Below are positions 22,076 through 33,282 of a stretch of DNA of 64,000 bases, in pieces. A program made the translations under genes and the position numbers. Source of the DNA: Gremmenia infestans (Eukaryota > Ascomycota > Leotiomycetes > Helotiales > Hamatocanthoscyphaceae); contig JAFEVB010000002.1 of the NCBI GenBank assembly GCA_032629725.1, positions 310,001 to 374,000 of the forward strand, given 5' to 3'. The notes under the pieces are model-generated. The model saw nothing but the letters and a program-made list of their open reading frames with translations. It searched no databases and was not told the origin of the DNA. Position 1 is the stretch's first letter. The number at the start of each line of letters is the position of its first letter.

Positions 22076-24925
22076 ATGGATGTACTGTGCGATGCCATCA
22101 ATTTCACCTCTTCACCCGGGCCATTGGAACAGAATGAAATCCGAAGACTTTCGGAAACCCCACAAATACGATTCTCTCCGAAGCCAGGTAGCTCCCATCA
22201 CTGTCATCTTTGCGGGCGAGTATACGAGCGGGCCGACCACTTGAACCGACATTTGAAAAGTCACGAAAACGCTCGACCTCATAAATGTGATCGATGCCCA
22301 AAAAGTTTCAATCGAGCGGATTTATTGAATCGGCATCAGGCCGGCCACGATCATAATGCCGGAATTCGATCTGAACGGACCGAACGAGTTTCAACCGCAT
22401 GTCTTGCTTGTATTAGTTCCAAGACTAAATGTAAGGATGAGAAGCCTTGCGCAAGATGTCAAAGGCGACACATCCCGTGCGAGGTGGCCCCGAGTAAAGC
22501 GCGCAAGTCTTCACAGAAAGCGAGTGGCTCTCTCGGCGCGGGGATTTCTCTTTCCCCTAAGAATGCATCAGCCAACCAGGACGAGTATAGCAACAGCTCT
22601 ACAAAAGAGCCTGGTCTACTGAATGACTTCGATACACGAGTATTTCAAAGCTCCGAGATGGCAGTTTCGAATGACTTGCGGGATGAAATGGACCAGTCTA
22701 TTAGAGAAGTGCGGCAGCCGTCACCAGCAACAGCACCCATGAATATTACAACCGGGCTGTTTTTAGATGAGGCAGCTCGTGACTTTTCATTTCTGTCTGG
22801 AGATTTGGGCCTTAATAATGGCCCTGGTTTCATGGTCCCAGATCCGTATTTTAGTCAAGATCTTGACTTTAGTATGTGGGACATAGATCTGGACAGCATC
22901 GAGCTTGACTACGAGAACATGAACCATAGCCTTGTTTCTCCCGGCACGCCTCGTCCTAAGAAAGACGAAACATCCAATAAACCGAGAGACGTGGCCAAGC
23001 GCTATGCTGCATTTGAGAGATCGCCGTGGCTATGGACTCCGACTCCAAAAGACCAGTACCTGAGTGATCAAAATGACCTCAACTTGGATGAAGAAAGCAT
23101 CCCCTCAATCCTCTCCGCACCATCGCCAGATGCCAGCCTTGATGACTTTGCATCGTGCTGTATAAACTCTAAAATCCGAGACCAAATGCTAGGCCTTCTT
23201 TTCAGTCTTCCCCGACCACCGAAAAAAGTTGTGTCGTTTCCATCGTTATCTCTACTGAACACCATTATCCAGATATATTTCGTCCAGGAAAGTTACAAAA
23301 TAGATTGCCTGATTCACCCCGCATCTGTTGTACCGACTAGAACTATCCCCCAACTATATTTTGCCATGATTGCTCAAGGGTCAACTTTGATATCGACCCC
23401 TTCTATCTGGAAAATGGGATTGGCACTCCAAGAAGTGGCCAGGAATACCGTTGTTGAACTTGTCAGTAGCTATGAGGTTTTTGAGAATTCGTAAACTAAT
23501 ACTAGCAGTGGGAGCAAAACAACACCTTCACGCGCAGCCTACAGACGCTTCAGGCGTTTGTCATATGTCTCGATATCGGGCTATGGAGTGGATTCAAGAG
23601 AAAGATGGAGCTTGCTGAAAGCTTTGGGCAACCGGTTATCAGCGCAAGTTACTTCATTGACAATCCGTTAGCTAGCTAAAGGATCCACAGATGCTTCGTC
23701 GAGCTGGTGCATTTGCCACCCCACGGCAGCCATCACAATTCATGCCCGAGAGAAACGACTCCGACGCCGTTTTGGCGTCGAAATGGAGTAAATGGACTGA
23801 AAGAGAGTCTTATAAAAGGCAAGGGTTTCGTCATTGACTACGGTTACTTAAGTTATTAATCGATATTTCAGACTTGTCCTTCATCTCTTCATCCACGACA
23901 CTGATGCCTCAATTGCCCTCCAGAAACCTCCCCTGATTACCTTTACAGAAATCAAATTCGACCTACCAGCGTCTCGAGACCTCTGGCTCGCAAAATCCGC
24001 CACATCCTGGCGCGATATCTACCTCAAATCCCAGGCCCCTACCACTCCTCCACCTAGCCTCATGGAAGCCATGCACAATCCAGAATCCCTACTCCAACAC
24101 TCCCCCCAAATCGATACCCAGCTAACAACCCTAACCCTCCTGCACGGATTCTGGGGCCAAATTCACTCCCTCCTCGATGCCAAAAAATTCTACCCCTCTC
24201 ACAAAGCCACGCACCACCTCTGTCTCCTAACCTCCCACACAGAGCTCTACCGCGACCTCGTCTCCTTCTCCTCCTTCCTATCCCCCGCTTCCCACCGCAC
24301 AATCCTCATCTCCCACCTCCTCATGATGATCCTGCACGCGTCCCCCGAAGAGCTCCAGCGCTTCGCCGGCAAATACGGCGAGGACGAGGCGCGTAAAGCT
24401 GCGTTGCAGCTGCAGACCTGGGTCGCGTTGCCCGAGGCGCGCGTTGCGGTGTGGCATGCGGGACAGGTCTTGGGGGCGGCGCGGAGTTTGATGCCCGCGC
24501 AGTTAAGGGGCTTTAATGCCATCGCGGTGTATTATGCTGCGCTTGCGCTGTGGGTGTACGGACTTCTGTCGTCTGGCGCCAATGCTAATGCTAACGACAA
24601 GACTGGATCCCTGGGTGTGGGTGGTGAGGGGCGCGGGCAAGAGGTCGTGCTAAATGGGAAGGAGACGGCTGGGGTGAGGAATTTTAGATCTAGTGGAGAT
24701 GAGATTCCCGGGCTGGTGGTCGTGAAGGAGGGTAGAGAGGAGTTCGTGCGTTTGACGGCTACAGATGGCATTTTAAGGGTGGCGAGGGAGATGTATAGGA
24801 GTAATTTCCCGGTTCGTGATGAAGGACTACCGCCTCTTGTGGAGAATCTGGGGAATCTGTTGAGGGATTTGGGTGAGCTGCCTGGGAGTAGAGTTAGTAT
24901 GGCGCCGAGTGAGGGGGCTGTGTGA
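22076..24925 (+). CDS. Transcription factor with two C2H2 fingers plus Zn2Cys6 and fungal_trans domain
   Basis: Four exons (22076-23461, 23509-23643, 23691-23818, 23872-24925) give 900 residues. Residues about 40-100 hold two C2H2 fingers (CHLCGRVYERADHLNRH, CDRCPKSFNRADLLNRH). A six-Cys cluster follows at about 108-135 (ACLACISSKTKC...CARCQRRHIPC). The C-terminal half has the fungal regulator pattern (MLRRAGAF, SKWSKWTERES-LVLHLFIHD). Intron 1 is GT-AG. Introns 2 (donor GCAAGT at 23644) and 3 (donor GCAAGG at 23819) fit best as GC-AG. For intron 3 a GT donor six bases on also keeps frame but adds two residues. For intron 2, GC keeps the conserved VIS-MLRRAG junction. The start at 22076 is the first in-frame ATG. 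A nuclear regulator; the divergent dioxygenase is the obvious candidate target. Confidence 0.88.
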
Positions 24926-25055
24926 AGAATCAATCAATCGTACAATATAATTAATAACAAAAGTAATTGCTAGCTACAGATAATATCTCAACTACAACGG
25001 TAAACATCTTAATGGGACGGAAACACTCCCTATCACTAGCTTTAGCTATAGTACC

Positions 25056-26639
25056 TCACGTCCATCGCCCAACCAACTTCCATCCCTCTCCACCCAACCT
25101 CCAAACACCCCATCCAACAACCGGCAACACAACACTAGCCGTCAACCCCAACCCAATAAAAATCCCCTGTTCGAAAAACCCCACCGCATGCCCCTTCTTC
25201 TGCCCCGTAGGCCTCAATGCCCCTACCTCCCCCGGAAATTCTGTCTGACTCACAAACTCCGGGCTCGGTACAGAAAACATCTCCGACGTATAGCGCGGAT
25301 GCACGGATACGGGATATATGGTCGGAGAAGGTGCCGCCGGGCCGTAAAGGAGGGGGAGGGGGATGTGGTTTGAGAAAGATGCGTGGGAGGAAACGGATTG
25401 CGAAAGGTGCTTGCTTAGGGAGGGCGTGGCGAAGTTGTATGTTGCTAGGAATGTTGGGCTGGGAGTGGGTGGATTAGCGGCTTGGAATTTGATGTTGTAT
25501 ACAGGAGGGGAAGGAACGTAAACTCACGAGGATAATTGGGAAAATATTGCATCTGTTGTGCTCGTGCTGGGGCGAACGAGGAGGTATTGTCCCTCGATCT
25601 TGGTGGTTGGGGGGTTAGATGAGCTGAGACTGTTAGTTGGAGATAATGACTGATAGAGTCCGAATAGGCAGGGAGATATACCAGTCTTGAAGGACTACAA
25701 TTTTCAGGTTCCCGGTTTTGGATGTGTGGACTACAGGTTCTCCCTCGGTAGAATCCTTTTCAAGTCCCTGCAGGTTTCCATTGGGAAGACCTTTCTCATT
25801 CGAAGAAACAAGGCTATCGGCATATCCTATACATCCTTTTACGAATTCCTCGACTACAAAGGTGTTGACAATCACTGAATCCGGCGAGTACGGTGAAGTG
25901 TTATATGGTGGAAGACGAGCGGTTGCGATTGCTCTCGCTGCTAAGCCGATATTTGCAGTCTGATCGACGACTGCTAAAGTTCGAGTTTGTGGTTGTGAAA
26001 GAAGTTGATTAACGTCGGAAACGGAGGCAGTGCTCGTTTGGTCGACAGTGAAGTCGATTTGGGAGACTTGCTCATTCTTAAGCTTTGCCGGGGAGACGAA
26101 GAATGTATCTCTGTCAAGTGCAGAAGGAAGGATTTCTATCAGCGCTTGATCAAGTTGAGAATGCGGTAATTCTAGCTATAGATTTAATCAGTACTTGGAC
26201 TATACATTCAAATAAATCACAATGTCTTGCGTACCTCCAGTAAAACACAATTTCCAGCAGCAATTGCAGCCGCCAGCGGGGATGCAATCGAATACAACCG
26301 CGTATGTTTTGTTGGTCGTATGGCAACTATGCCTACTCCAACTTTTCTACTCAGATGATCTTTCCCTTCTTTAACCAAGTATTCGTCCTCCAGAGATTTC
26401 TCGAAATTTAATGTCTCGTACATCTTCTCAACTGCATCCATGGCCAGCACAAATTCCTTTTGCGCATCTGAAGCGGAAACCCCTGTGTCTTTTGATATTG
26501 CGTCGCATATTGAGCTGGATTTCCCCCTCAGTCCTGAATGGAGTTTCAGGAGCTCATTTTGTCTATGCCGGACATTTTCTGTTCTGCCTTCGATGACTGC
26601 TGATCGCAGAGTATTGATGCTATCTTGGAGAGAATCCAT
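25056..26639 (-). CDS. Aldehyde-dehydrogenase-like protein with C-terminal membrane anchor (fungal ALDH3-like family)
   Basis: Four exons (26639-26235, 26175-25682, 25623-25528, 25458-25056) give 465 residues. The start (MDSLQDSINTLRSAVIEGRTENVRHRQNELLKLH) and RRVGVG-like block (RKVGVGIVAIRPTKH...SPLAAAIAAGNCVLLE) are those of a fungal ALDH3-like group. The C-terminus is a single hydrophobic helix (IFIGLGLTASVVLPVVGW). In catalytic ALDHs the nucleophile Cys stands in a GQxC-AP-Y block. The equivalent here appears to be NTSPYSPDSVIVN with no Cys, so it may lack dehydrogenase activity (inference). The second intron could end at 25624 or at an AG five bases upstream, both in frame. The five-base difference is resolved in favour of a better branch-to-acceptor distance. 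Confidence 0.8.
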
Positions 26640-26928
26640 TGACGGCGTAATGAAATAGTATGATATTTGGAAAGTAAAGAAATTGAGACATCACCAGTAC
26701 TGAACAATAAACACAAGGCCCTAAAAGCCATCCAGGTCGTGTGGGGTCCCGGAGCTCAAAAGTTGGAGAACCGTTTCGCCCGAAGTGACCCGAGTGGGCC
26801 GTCGGAATGTGGGTGGAAAATCCAATTCTAAAACACAACGTCCTATAGTATCAAATCCATACAAAGATTGGGATTCTATGATTGCTTTGTGAATTTTCAT
26901 CGTTAACTTGCTTCAGCATCAAAGCAAA
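26640..26928. promoter_or_regulatory. Divergent promoter region
   Basis: 289 bp between the ALDH-like start and the start of a small unknown gene on the plus strand. No specific site is recognised. Confidence 0.45.
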
Positions 26929-27570
26929 ATGAGTACAACATCAACAGCAGGCACGACAATCACCGCACAACATCTTCAGGGAGTATTGAGTGACTACACG
27001 GTCCGCTTCACTGGAGACGACAGCTCCGCTAGGCACGATGGAATAGAACCGCCGAATTCAGTCGAAGCGCCTTCTTTCGAGAATCCGCCAAACTGGCCAA
27101 GGAACCATTATCGAGTGCCAGACTATCGACCTGTAAATAGAAATTTGAGCACAGAGGAGCGTCCAAAGGGCTCGAACGCTGTAGAGTTTGCTTTCCTGAC
27201 GATCATGTTCACTGGCGTATATCTCAACTCGGTCGGTGATCGCTCTCCTTTTATGGACGAGCTATATGCTGATGTTTTAAAGGCAGCAGCGAAGATATGG
27301 GGAAGGACAGGTGGGCCGTACTTTCCCGGGTTGTTTAGGTATGCAATTGGGGGCGAATGGTAGCAAGTGTGCAAAGAAAGGAAATGGAAGAGGCAAAACG
27401 ATAACGTTGAGGAGCCTGTGAGAGTTTACACTGTGATGGGAAACATGTCAAATTACGGTTTCGTGGTGTTGTTGCAGAGGATAGATTGTGCAATGAAAAA
27501 CATGGCAATTACGGGCGCAATTACGGGCGGCGCCGTTTCACAGGCTGCTTATTCAGCGCATATCGCTTAA
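26929..27570 (+). CDS. Hypothetical protein, with in-frame TAG and coding-like extension
   Basis: I do not recognise this gene. From ATG 26929 the frame codes 144 residues, Ser/Thr-rich at first and then NPPNWPRNHYRVPDYRPVNRN, FLTIMFTGVYLN and GGPYFPGLFRYAIGGEW, ending in TAG at 27361-27363. The same frame stays open for another 68 codons to TAA at 27568-27570, with Gly/Ala-rich sequence (MAITGAITGGAVSQAAY). A 42-nt stretch from GTATGC (27340) to AAAG (27381) is a multiple of three, starts like a donor, and removes the TAG. That intron would be very short with a poor acceptor tract. So the product is either 144 residues or about 198. Start chosen as the first ATG of the open frame. Confidence 0.5.
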
Positions 27571-27941
27571 AAATGTACCCTAAAAGGTTCTGTAATCTTT
27601 GGGGGCAGTCTCTCTTCTCCTACTCATCTACATCATTTCCATGTCTATATCAGGGGATGAAAACCTATAACTCCAGCCATTATTGCGCTCTAGTGACTTT
27701 ATCATCACATATAGTGTGTAAAGGGGTATTTCGGGACCGCATCTCAAGTCGCGTCAAGTGAGCGTCGGCTCCACCTCAAAAACAGTGAGCGCCGCGGTTC
27801 CTGAACCGGGTCATCCGTCGAGTGACCAAAATTCCCCACCTCGAAGCTTCACGCTTGTAGATTTCAAAGAATCGTAGTATATTTCCTCTTTTTTTCTCAC
27901 ATATTCACATTCCATTTGGTAATACAACCTATCGTTTCATC
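27571..27941. promoter_or_regulatory. Upstream region of the CocE-type hydrolase
   Basis: 371 bp without a gene. It ends in a T/C-rich tract (TTTCCTCTTTTTTTCTCAC, 27883-27901) 40 bp before the start codon, typical of fungal promoters. Confidence 0.45.
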
Positions 27942-29900
27942 ATGACTACAACGAATGCAATTAAAGATTTGTTGGAAGTTCACGAGGATAAAGAGAACAA
28001 TTTGGTTTTTGAAAAGAACGTCTCTATTCCTCGAGAATCAACTTTTCCCATCAGGTGTAATGTGTATCGCCCAATTGCTGCTGAGGGTGAAAGATTCCCT
28101 GTTCTGGTGACTTATGGTCCATATGGGAAAGACATCCCCTACGAGAAGTGAGCTTTTCTTGATGTCTAGTAGCTATGAGCTGACTATATGCAGCTTCTTC
28201 GCAAATTCATTCCGGGAGGTAAATCCTGAGCACAAATCAAAGTACAGCGCGTGGGAAACTCCGGATCCAGTGTTCTGGACCAAGCATGGCTACGTTGTCG
28301 TTCGGGCTGATGAGCGGGGCTTGGGCCAGTCCCCTGGGTTGCTGGATACCATGTCGCGAGGAACAAGCGAGTGCTTTTTTGATGTTGTAGAATGGGCTGC
28401 TGTACAACCCTGGTCGTCTGGAAAAGTTGGTCTGCTAGGAATAAGCTACTATGCAGGTGAGCAACGTGTTTCACGTAGGAAGTCAGCACTGACACAAGCA
28501 ACAGGAAGCCAATGGCGAGTAGCTGCCAGGCGCCCAAAAGGGTTGGCAGCAATAATTCCGTGGGAAGGTATGTCTGATTACTACCGCGATCGTTGTCGAC
28601 ACGGCGGCATACTCTCAAATGCGTTCATCCGATTCTGGTGGAATCGACAAGTCATCACCAACCAATATGGCAAACCTGGTCGTGCAGCAGCGAAATGGGG
28701 TGAAGATACCGCGGAAGGCGACCTTTCCCCCGAAGTCCTGGTCGCAAATAGACATGACCAAAACGATGACAATGCCGCCAATCACTTCCGAGACGATGAC
28801 TACTATGCATCCAAGGACTTCAACTTGGAGGATATTGAGGTCCCACTGCTCAGTGTAGCAAATTGGGGCGGGATATTGTTGCATCTGAGGGGAAACGTGG
28901 AGGGCTGGACGTGGGCTGGATCTAAATTCAAATACCTCCGATTCATTGTTGGACGACACGATCTCCCCTTCTACTACCACGACGAAGTTGAAGTCCAGAA
29001 AAGCTTTTTAGATGCCTTTCTCAAGGACAAGGACTCAGTCGGTTGGTCTGAACCTGGCAAGGTGCCGCCGGTAAGTATGGTCCTGCGCAAGGGCAATGTT
29101 GGGTTCAACAACCCCGAATTCGAAGCCACCTATGCTCGGCGAGAAGAATCCACCTGGCCTATCGCACGAACGCAATACGTGAACTACCACCTTCACCCCG
29201 ATGGAACTCTTTCGACGGCGCCGTCTTCAGTCCCTGGGAAGAAATCATACCAAGCACTTGGCACACTCGACAACCCCCAATTACTTCAATTCACAACGCC
29301 GCCCTTCGAGCAAGACACTGAAATCACCGGCCACATCGTGGCACGTTTGAACGTCTCTGTATCCCTCACCCCGGACTCTGATACTGAACACGAGAAAGAT
29401 ATTGACCTCTTCGTCACCCTCCGTTACCTCGCCCCATCAGGCGAGGAAGTCCACTACACAGGTACAGCAGGTGACCCCATCCCTCTCGCCAAAGGCTGGC
29501 AGCGCGTTTCCCTGCGCAAAATCGATGACAAGAACCCCAAACACCGGTCCTACCTCCCATACCGCAGATACTTCAAAGAAGACGTACAGGAAGTGCAGCC
29601 GGGAGTTGTCTATGCTGTTGATGTTGAGGTGTGGCCTACAAATGTGATTGCTGAGAAAGGGGGACGGTTTGTGCTTGAGGTTGCTAGTGGGGATACGCAG
29701 GGTAGTGGGATGTTTCAGCATAATAGTGAGGTTGATAGGTTAGTCTTCTTCGTTATGGGGAGAGGGGGGACAGGCTTAGGTACGTACTGACTGACTGTCT
29801 TTTTAGGTCGAAGAGCAGATTCGCGGGCTTGAATCACATTCACTTTGGAGAAGGGCTTGAGAATTATGTTACGCTACCAGTTATTCCGAAGATGGGGTAG
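27942..29900 (+). CDS. CocE/NonD-family alpha/beta hydrolase (X-Pro dipeptidyl-peptidase-like)
   Basis: Four exons (27942-28147, 28194-28456, 28505-29738, 29807-29900) give 598 residues, the family's usual length. The N-terminal hydrolase domain (PVLVTYGPYGKD, HGYVVVRADERGLGQSPG) holds the nucleophile elbow G-I-S153-Y-Y. After it the splice gives AGSQWRVAARRPKGL; the 48-nt intron is a multiple of three and has no stop, so an unspliced reading would insert 16 wrong residues. Candidate triad Asp and His lie later (VGRHD region). The C-terminal jelly-roll part (EITGHIVARLNVSVS, DIDLFVTLRYLAPSGEEV) is the PepX C domain. The enzymes hydrolyse esters or amides (cocaine, glutaryl-cephalosporin, X-Pro peptides). 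Substrate unknown. Confidence 0.88.
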
Positions 29901-30344
29901 GTAGAGCTGGTAAAAGCTTTGGGTACTAACATCGGTCTCCTAGATTAACTTTGGTGGTGTTATGTATGGGGTTTGAAAACCGCGCTGTAAATAGTCTTCC
30001 AATCAGTGACGACATGCCCCCATTACTTTACATTCCCTTGCAAAATAAATCGCACAGCTTGACTGTGTTGTAGTGGGACAGAGCTTGGAATAATTGGTAT
30101 AGCAAGATGATCAATTCGAGCCGTAAGTGCATAAACCTCTGATTTCCCAACATGATGTTGAGTCCCAACACCCGAAAACACAGCATCGAGATCATTGCTC
30201 AACTATGAGCCGTAACCTTCCCAGCATCTGCCTCCCCAAAGGTCTCGAACTGACTTGGCGTCTCTTAAGATTTTCTTCTTCTTCTCAGCCTCCATCTTTT
30301 CAATTGGGAATGTTTGGTTTCAAAACCTTTTCTTGGAAACATCA
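29901..30344. other. Intergenic, convergent 3' ends
   Basis: 444 bp between the hydrolase stop and the glutathione synthetase stop. No supportable gene. Confidence 0.5.
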
Positions 30345-31913
30345 TCATGGGCTCTGTTCTCCATCACGACAGTATGCCGTAAACACATCATTGTCCACCA
30401 ACGCAGGACTATCAAAACAACCATATCCCTTTACAACGCTCATCTCATTCACGCTCGCACTCTTCGTCTTGAATGACCAACAACACGGCTCCTTATCCTC
30501 AATTATCTCTACACGTCCCTCTGCTTCTCCACTTCGTCTCCAGAGACAGACCCCAAACACACCCAGCTCGGAAATGACTGGGCCTTTGTAAAGACCCTGT
30601 GGTGACATCAACAGATTCTGAACGTTCGGGGAAGCAATTTTACTCATGAGGATGTAACGACTCCAATTCTCCTCCAGCGTACATGCCAAGAAGGCGGGGA
30701 TTGAAGAACCGTAAACATTATGCCCTCCTCCTTCTAGAGAAGGCTTCAACACGTACCCTTCTGAAGCCTCCTCGTCCATAGCGAGCTTTCTCGCCTCAAG
30801 CCCAGCAGCAGATGTATCCATAGGGTAGAGCTGCGCAAACGTATTCGCGATACCGATAACCTCACCAGATGATGGAAGAAAATGCTGCAATACCCCCGAT
30901 ATAGCTAGCGCTTGCTGGACTTTCTTGAAAGTCGTCAGATGGGACAGAATAGATGGGCATTTCACCGCCCTCGATAGCTCAACCCTCACTCGTGCCTCCC
31001 GTGCATCTCCACACCCAGGTCCACTGTACTCCTCCGCCTCGAACCCAGCGCGGAAATACACTACGCTGACTTCCAGCGGAGCTGCTACTGGGCGAGACGG
31101 CGGGTGGTAGAGGAGTTCTCGGGTGGGTGTAAGGGAGGTGTGGGCCAGGACTTCGGGGGATAGTTCTACGCGGAAGGTGGGGATGTTTTGGTCCCAGAGT
31201 GCATATTCGATGGGCCGTTCGTCTGCGACGTTGAAGTTGCGGGGTTGCACGACGAAGAGGATGCAAGTCTGTTCCGCGTCTGGTGATTTGGGGGGTCCGT
31301 ATACAGCATGAGCGGAGACAAGACCAGACGTTATGGTGCTGAGGGTGTGACTTGGTGGTAAGTTTGAGGCCGATAGATTGATTGACGTTGTCGTGTCACT
31401 GGGTACAGCTGGTAAGTATGCTCCGCGTTGCTGGAGATGTCGATGCATGTCTGAGATGAGATTGCTGTGTATGCCTCCCGCACAGGAGATGGTGTTGAAT
31501 TCAACTTGCTTGAGTTTTACTTGGCCAGCTTGGTTGGCATCAAGCATATAATCTGAACGGAAGATCCCCAAGGTGTGGTCTTGCACATATCCCTCCTTCT
31601 TCACCTCCTCATGCATACCCCACAGAATTCTCGCAAACTCATCGTCCTTGAGCATATCATACAACCATTCTTCATCTTCGGCAACTCTGGCATACAGTTT
31701 ATTGTATACTTTTTGTAGACCGAGCGCTTGTTCGAACAGCTTTTTGGGGAAGAGGGTGGGGAAAAGACATGCTCCAACTGGGTGAGTGAGAACGGTGCTG
31801 TCTTGATCTGTGTTGACTAATTTTAGGAGGGAACCATGAGTTATTTGCCAATCTTTGATATCCGAGACCAGGTCCTCCAGCTGTGAGTCTGAGAAGGGCG
31901 GGGGGTATTCCAT
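30345..31913 (-). CDS. GSH2: Glutathione synthetase, eukaryotic type
   Basis: One uninterrupted exon of 522 residues, close to the usual 480-500. The eukaryotic GS family is clear from FRSDYMLD, QVEFNTISCAGG (substrate loop), the glycine-rich ATP-grasp lid VLKPSLEGGGHNVYG, and the SELGVFGVCLW block near the C-terminus. It joins gamma-glutamylcysteine and glycine with ATP in the cytosol, the last step of glutathione synthesis. It has no introns, unlike most neighbours. The C-terminal end (KGYGCFDSPALVDND) is in the expected position, so it appears complete. Symbol follows yeast GSH2. Confidence 0.93.
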   Translation of the reverse strand: MEYPPPFSDSQLEDLVSDIKDWQITHGSLLKLVNTDQDSTVLTHPVGACLFPTLFPKKLFEQALGLQKVYNKLYARVAEDEEWLYDMLKDDEFARILWGMHEEVKKEGYVQDHTLGIFRSDYMLDANQAGQVKLKQVEFNTISCAGGIHSNLISDMHRHLQQRGAYLPAVPSDTTTSINLSASNLPPSHTLSTITSGLVSAHAVYGPPKSPDAEQTCILFVVQPRNFNVADERPIEYALWDQNIPTFRVELSPEVLAHTSLTPTRELLYHPPSRPVAAPLEVSVVYFRAGFEAEEYSGPGCGDAREARVRVELSRAVKCPSILSHLTTFKKVQQALAISGVLQHFLPSSGEVIGIANTFAQLYPMDTSAAGLEARKLAMDEEASEGYVLKPSLEGGGHNVYGSSIPAFLACTLEENWSRYILMSKIASPNVQNLLMSPQGLYKGPVISELGVFGVCLWRRSGEAEGRVEIIEDKEPCCWSFKTKSASVNEMSVVKGYGCFDSPALVDNDVFTAYCRDGEQSP

Positions 31914-33282
31914 TCTTGGAGAAGCATTTTTGTGGAGGTTGTTGATAGTGAGATGATAAGAATCAGAAGGTTGCAGGTGATCAACAAGCCTGGAAGTTAA
32001 GGGGTCTGGCTACAGGCTAGACCCTCTAAAACGGCATCATATCCAGTGCTTGTCAGCTGATAGCCATGTAGCCCCACATATCCGCTGACAATGCGGGGAA
32101 GAGTTACATCTCCCGAGTCAGCCTCGTCAGCGATCTCCTCCCTCATACCCCGACCCACGAGATAGCACTAAAGCTTTATGCTTATAGGTACTTATTTTTC
32201 CGCAGCTGAATCAAATGATTTCGATGCTTGATTTTAGAATGTGGATATAGGTGGTGCTGATAATCGATGGATTGGCTTGCTAAGGTGGATATGGAGGGGA
32301 GATTGTTGAGATGGTGTGGTTCTACTTATTTCTTGAAACCTACGGAGTAAAGGGTTGGTACAGAAATCAATGTGTGGGCGTGATTGCGGGCTAGTGGATA
32401 AAGGGAGGAAATATAAGTAGAAGGAAATAGTGTGTTAGGGAGTTGCGAATACGGAGGGTATGCCAAATACAGGAATTGGGAGTTGACGGTGCGGTGTTGG
32501 TAGCTGTTTCCACAGGATTCGAATGGCGTTTTGAAGATGTTGTTGAAGTTGAAGAGGTTTAGAAGGGTATGCTGTTATGGGGCCGGCAATATGGACGTGA
32601 GGAGGCCAAGGACGGGGGTCGAGATGCCAAAAGAGGATGATGGGGTAGGGGTTGAAGAAGAGGGGCAAGGAGTAGATAGTTGAGGAAGAGCGCCGAGGTG
32701 TCAATCAAGTTGATGTAAGAAGAAATAATAAAGATGTATAGCGGTCTTCACAATATAGCAATTCACAATCAAATGCAAAGTTTGAGACGCAAGAGACTTT
32801 TCAACCTTTATTTCATTTGGTTATTTTAGTGATATATCTTACAGCTATTCTAATCCCTTGCCACCCCATCCTGTTACATCCATCCATTCTATACCCAAAA
32901 CACAAAGGAAGAGCCAAAAACGACAGTAAGAATAAAGGTTTGAACACGTCCTTTGCAAGACCTGCCCATATATATACACAACCTCTCTTTCGCACCAATC
33001 CAAAAAGGCACAACAAATAAAACAAAGCGTAATAAAACAAAAAGAAAGAGCGCTCAAAAGTCTCGATAGAGGAAAGGTTAGGTTTCCTTTCCCCAAATGA
33101 TGATTAGTAAAAAAGGAACGCCCGTAAATGTTGGTATTGGAACGACGGAGGAAAAAAGGCAGGCGCTGAAAAGCAGTTATGCAAGCAAGCATCTTTCTCG
33201 TCCACACTTGATCTCATCTCAACATCAGCCGTGAAGTTCATAATCCTCCTCTTCCTTCCTTCTCGTCTTTCTCTTCGGTCTT
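31914..33282. other. Intergenic region, GSH2 promoter and Uds1-gene 3' flank
   Basis: About 1.4 kb without a supportable gene. The short ORFs here have no family resemblance. The first few hundred bases should be the GSH2 promoter. No element such as an AP-1 site is firmly recognised. Confidence 0.5.

Noticed and set aside
25624..25681. Possible frameshift in the ALDH-like gene
   Set aside because: A normal 58-bp GT-AG intron restores the frame, so no frameshift is needed.
28457..28504. Coding insertion in the CocE-type hydrolase
   Set aside because: It is a 48-nt intron without stops; the spliced junction restores the conserved YYAGSQW.
32435..32704. Minus-strand ORF of 89 codons in the GSH2 upstream region
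   Set aside because: Low-complexity Pro-rich reading with no family support.
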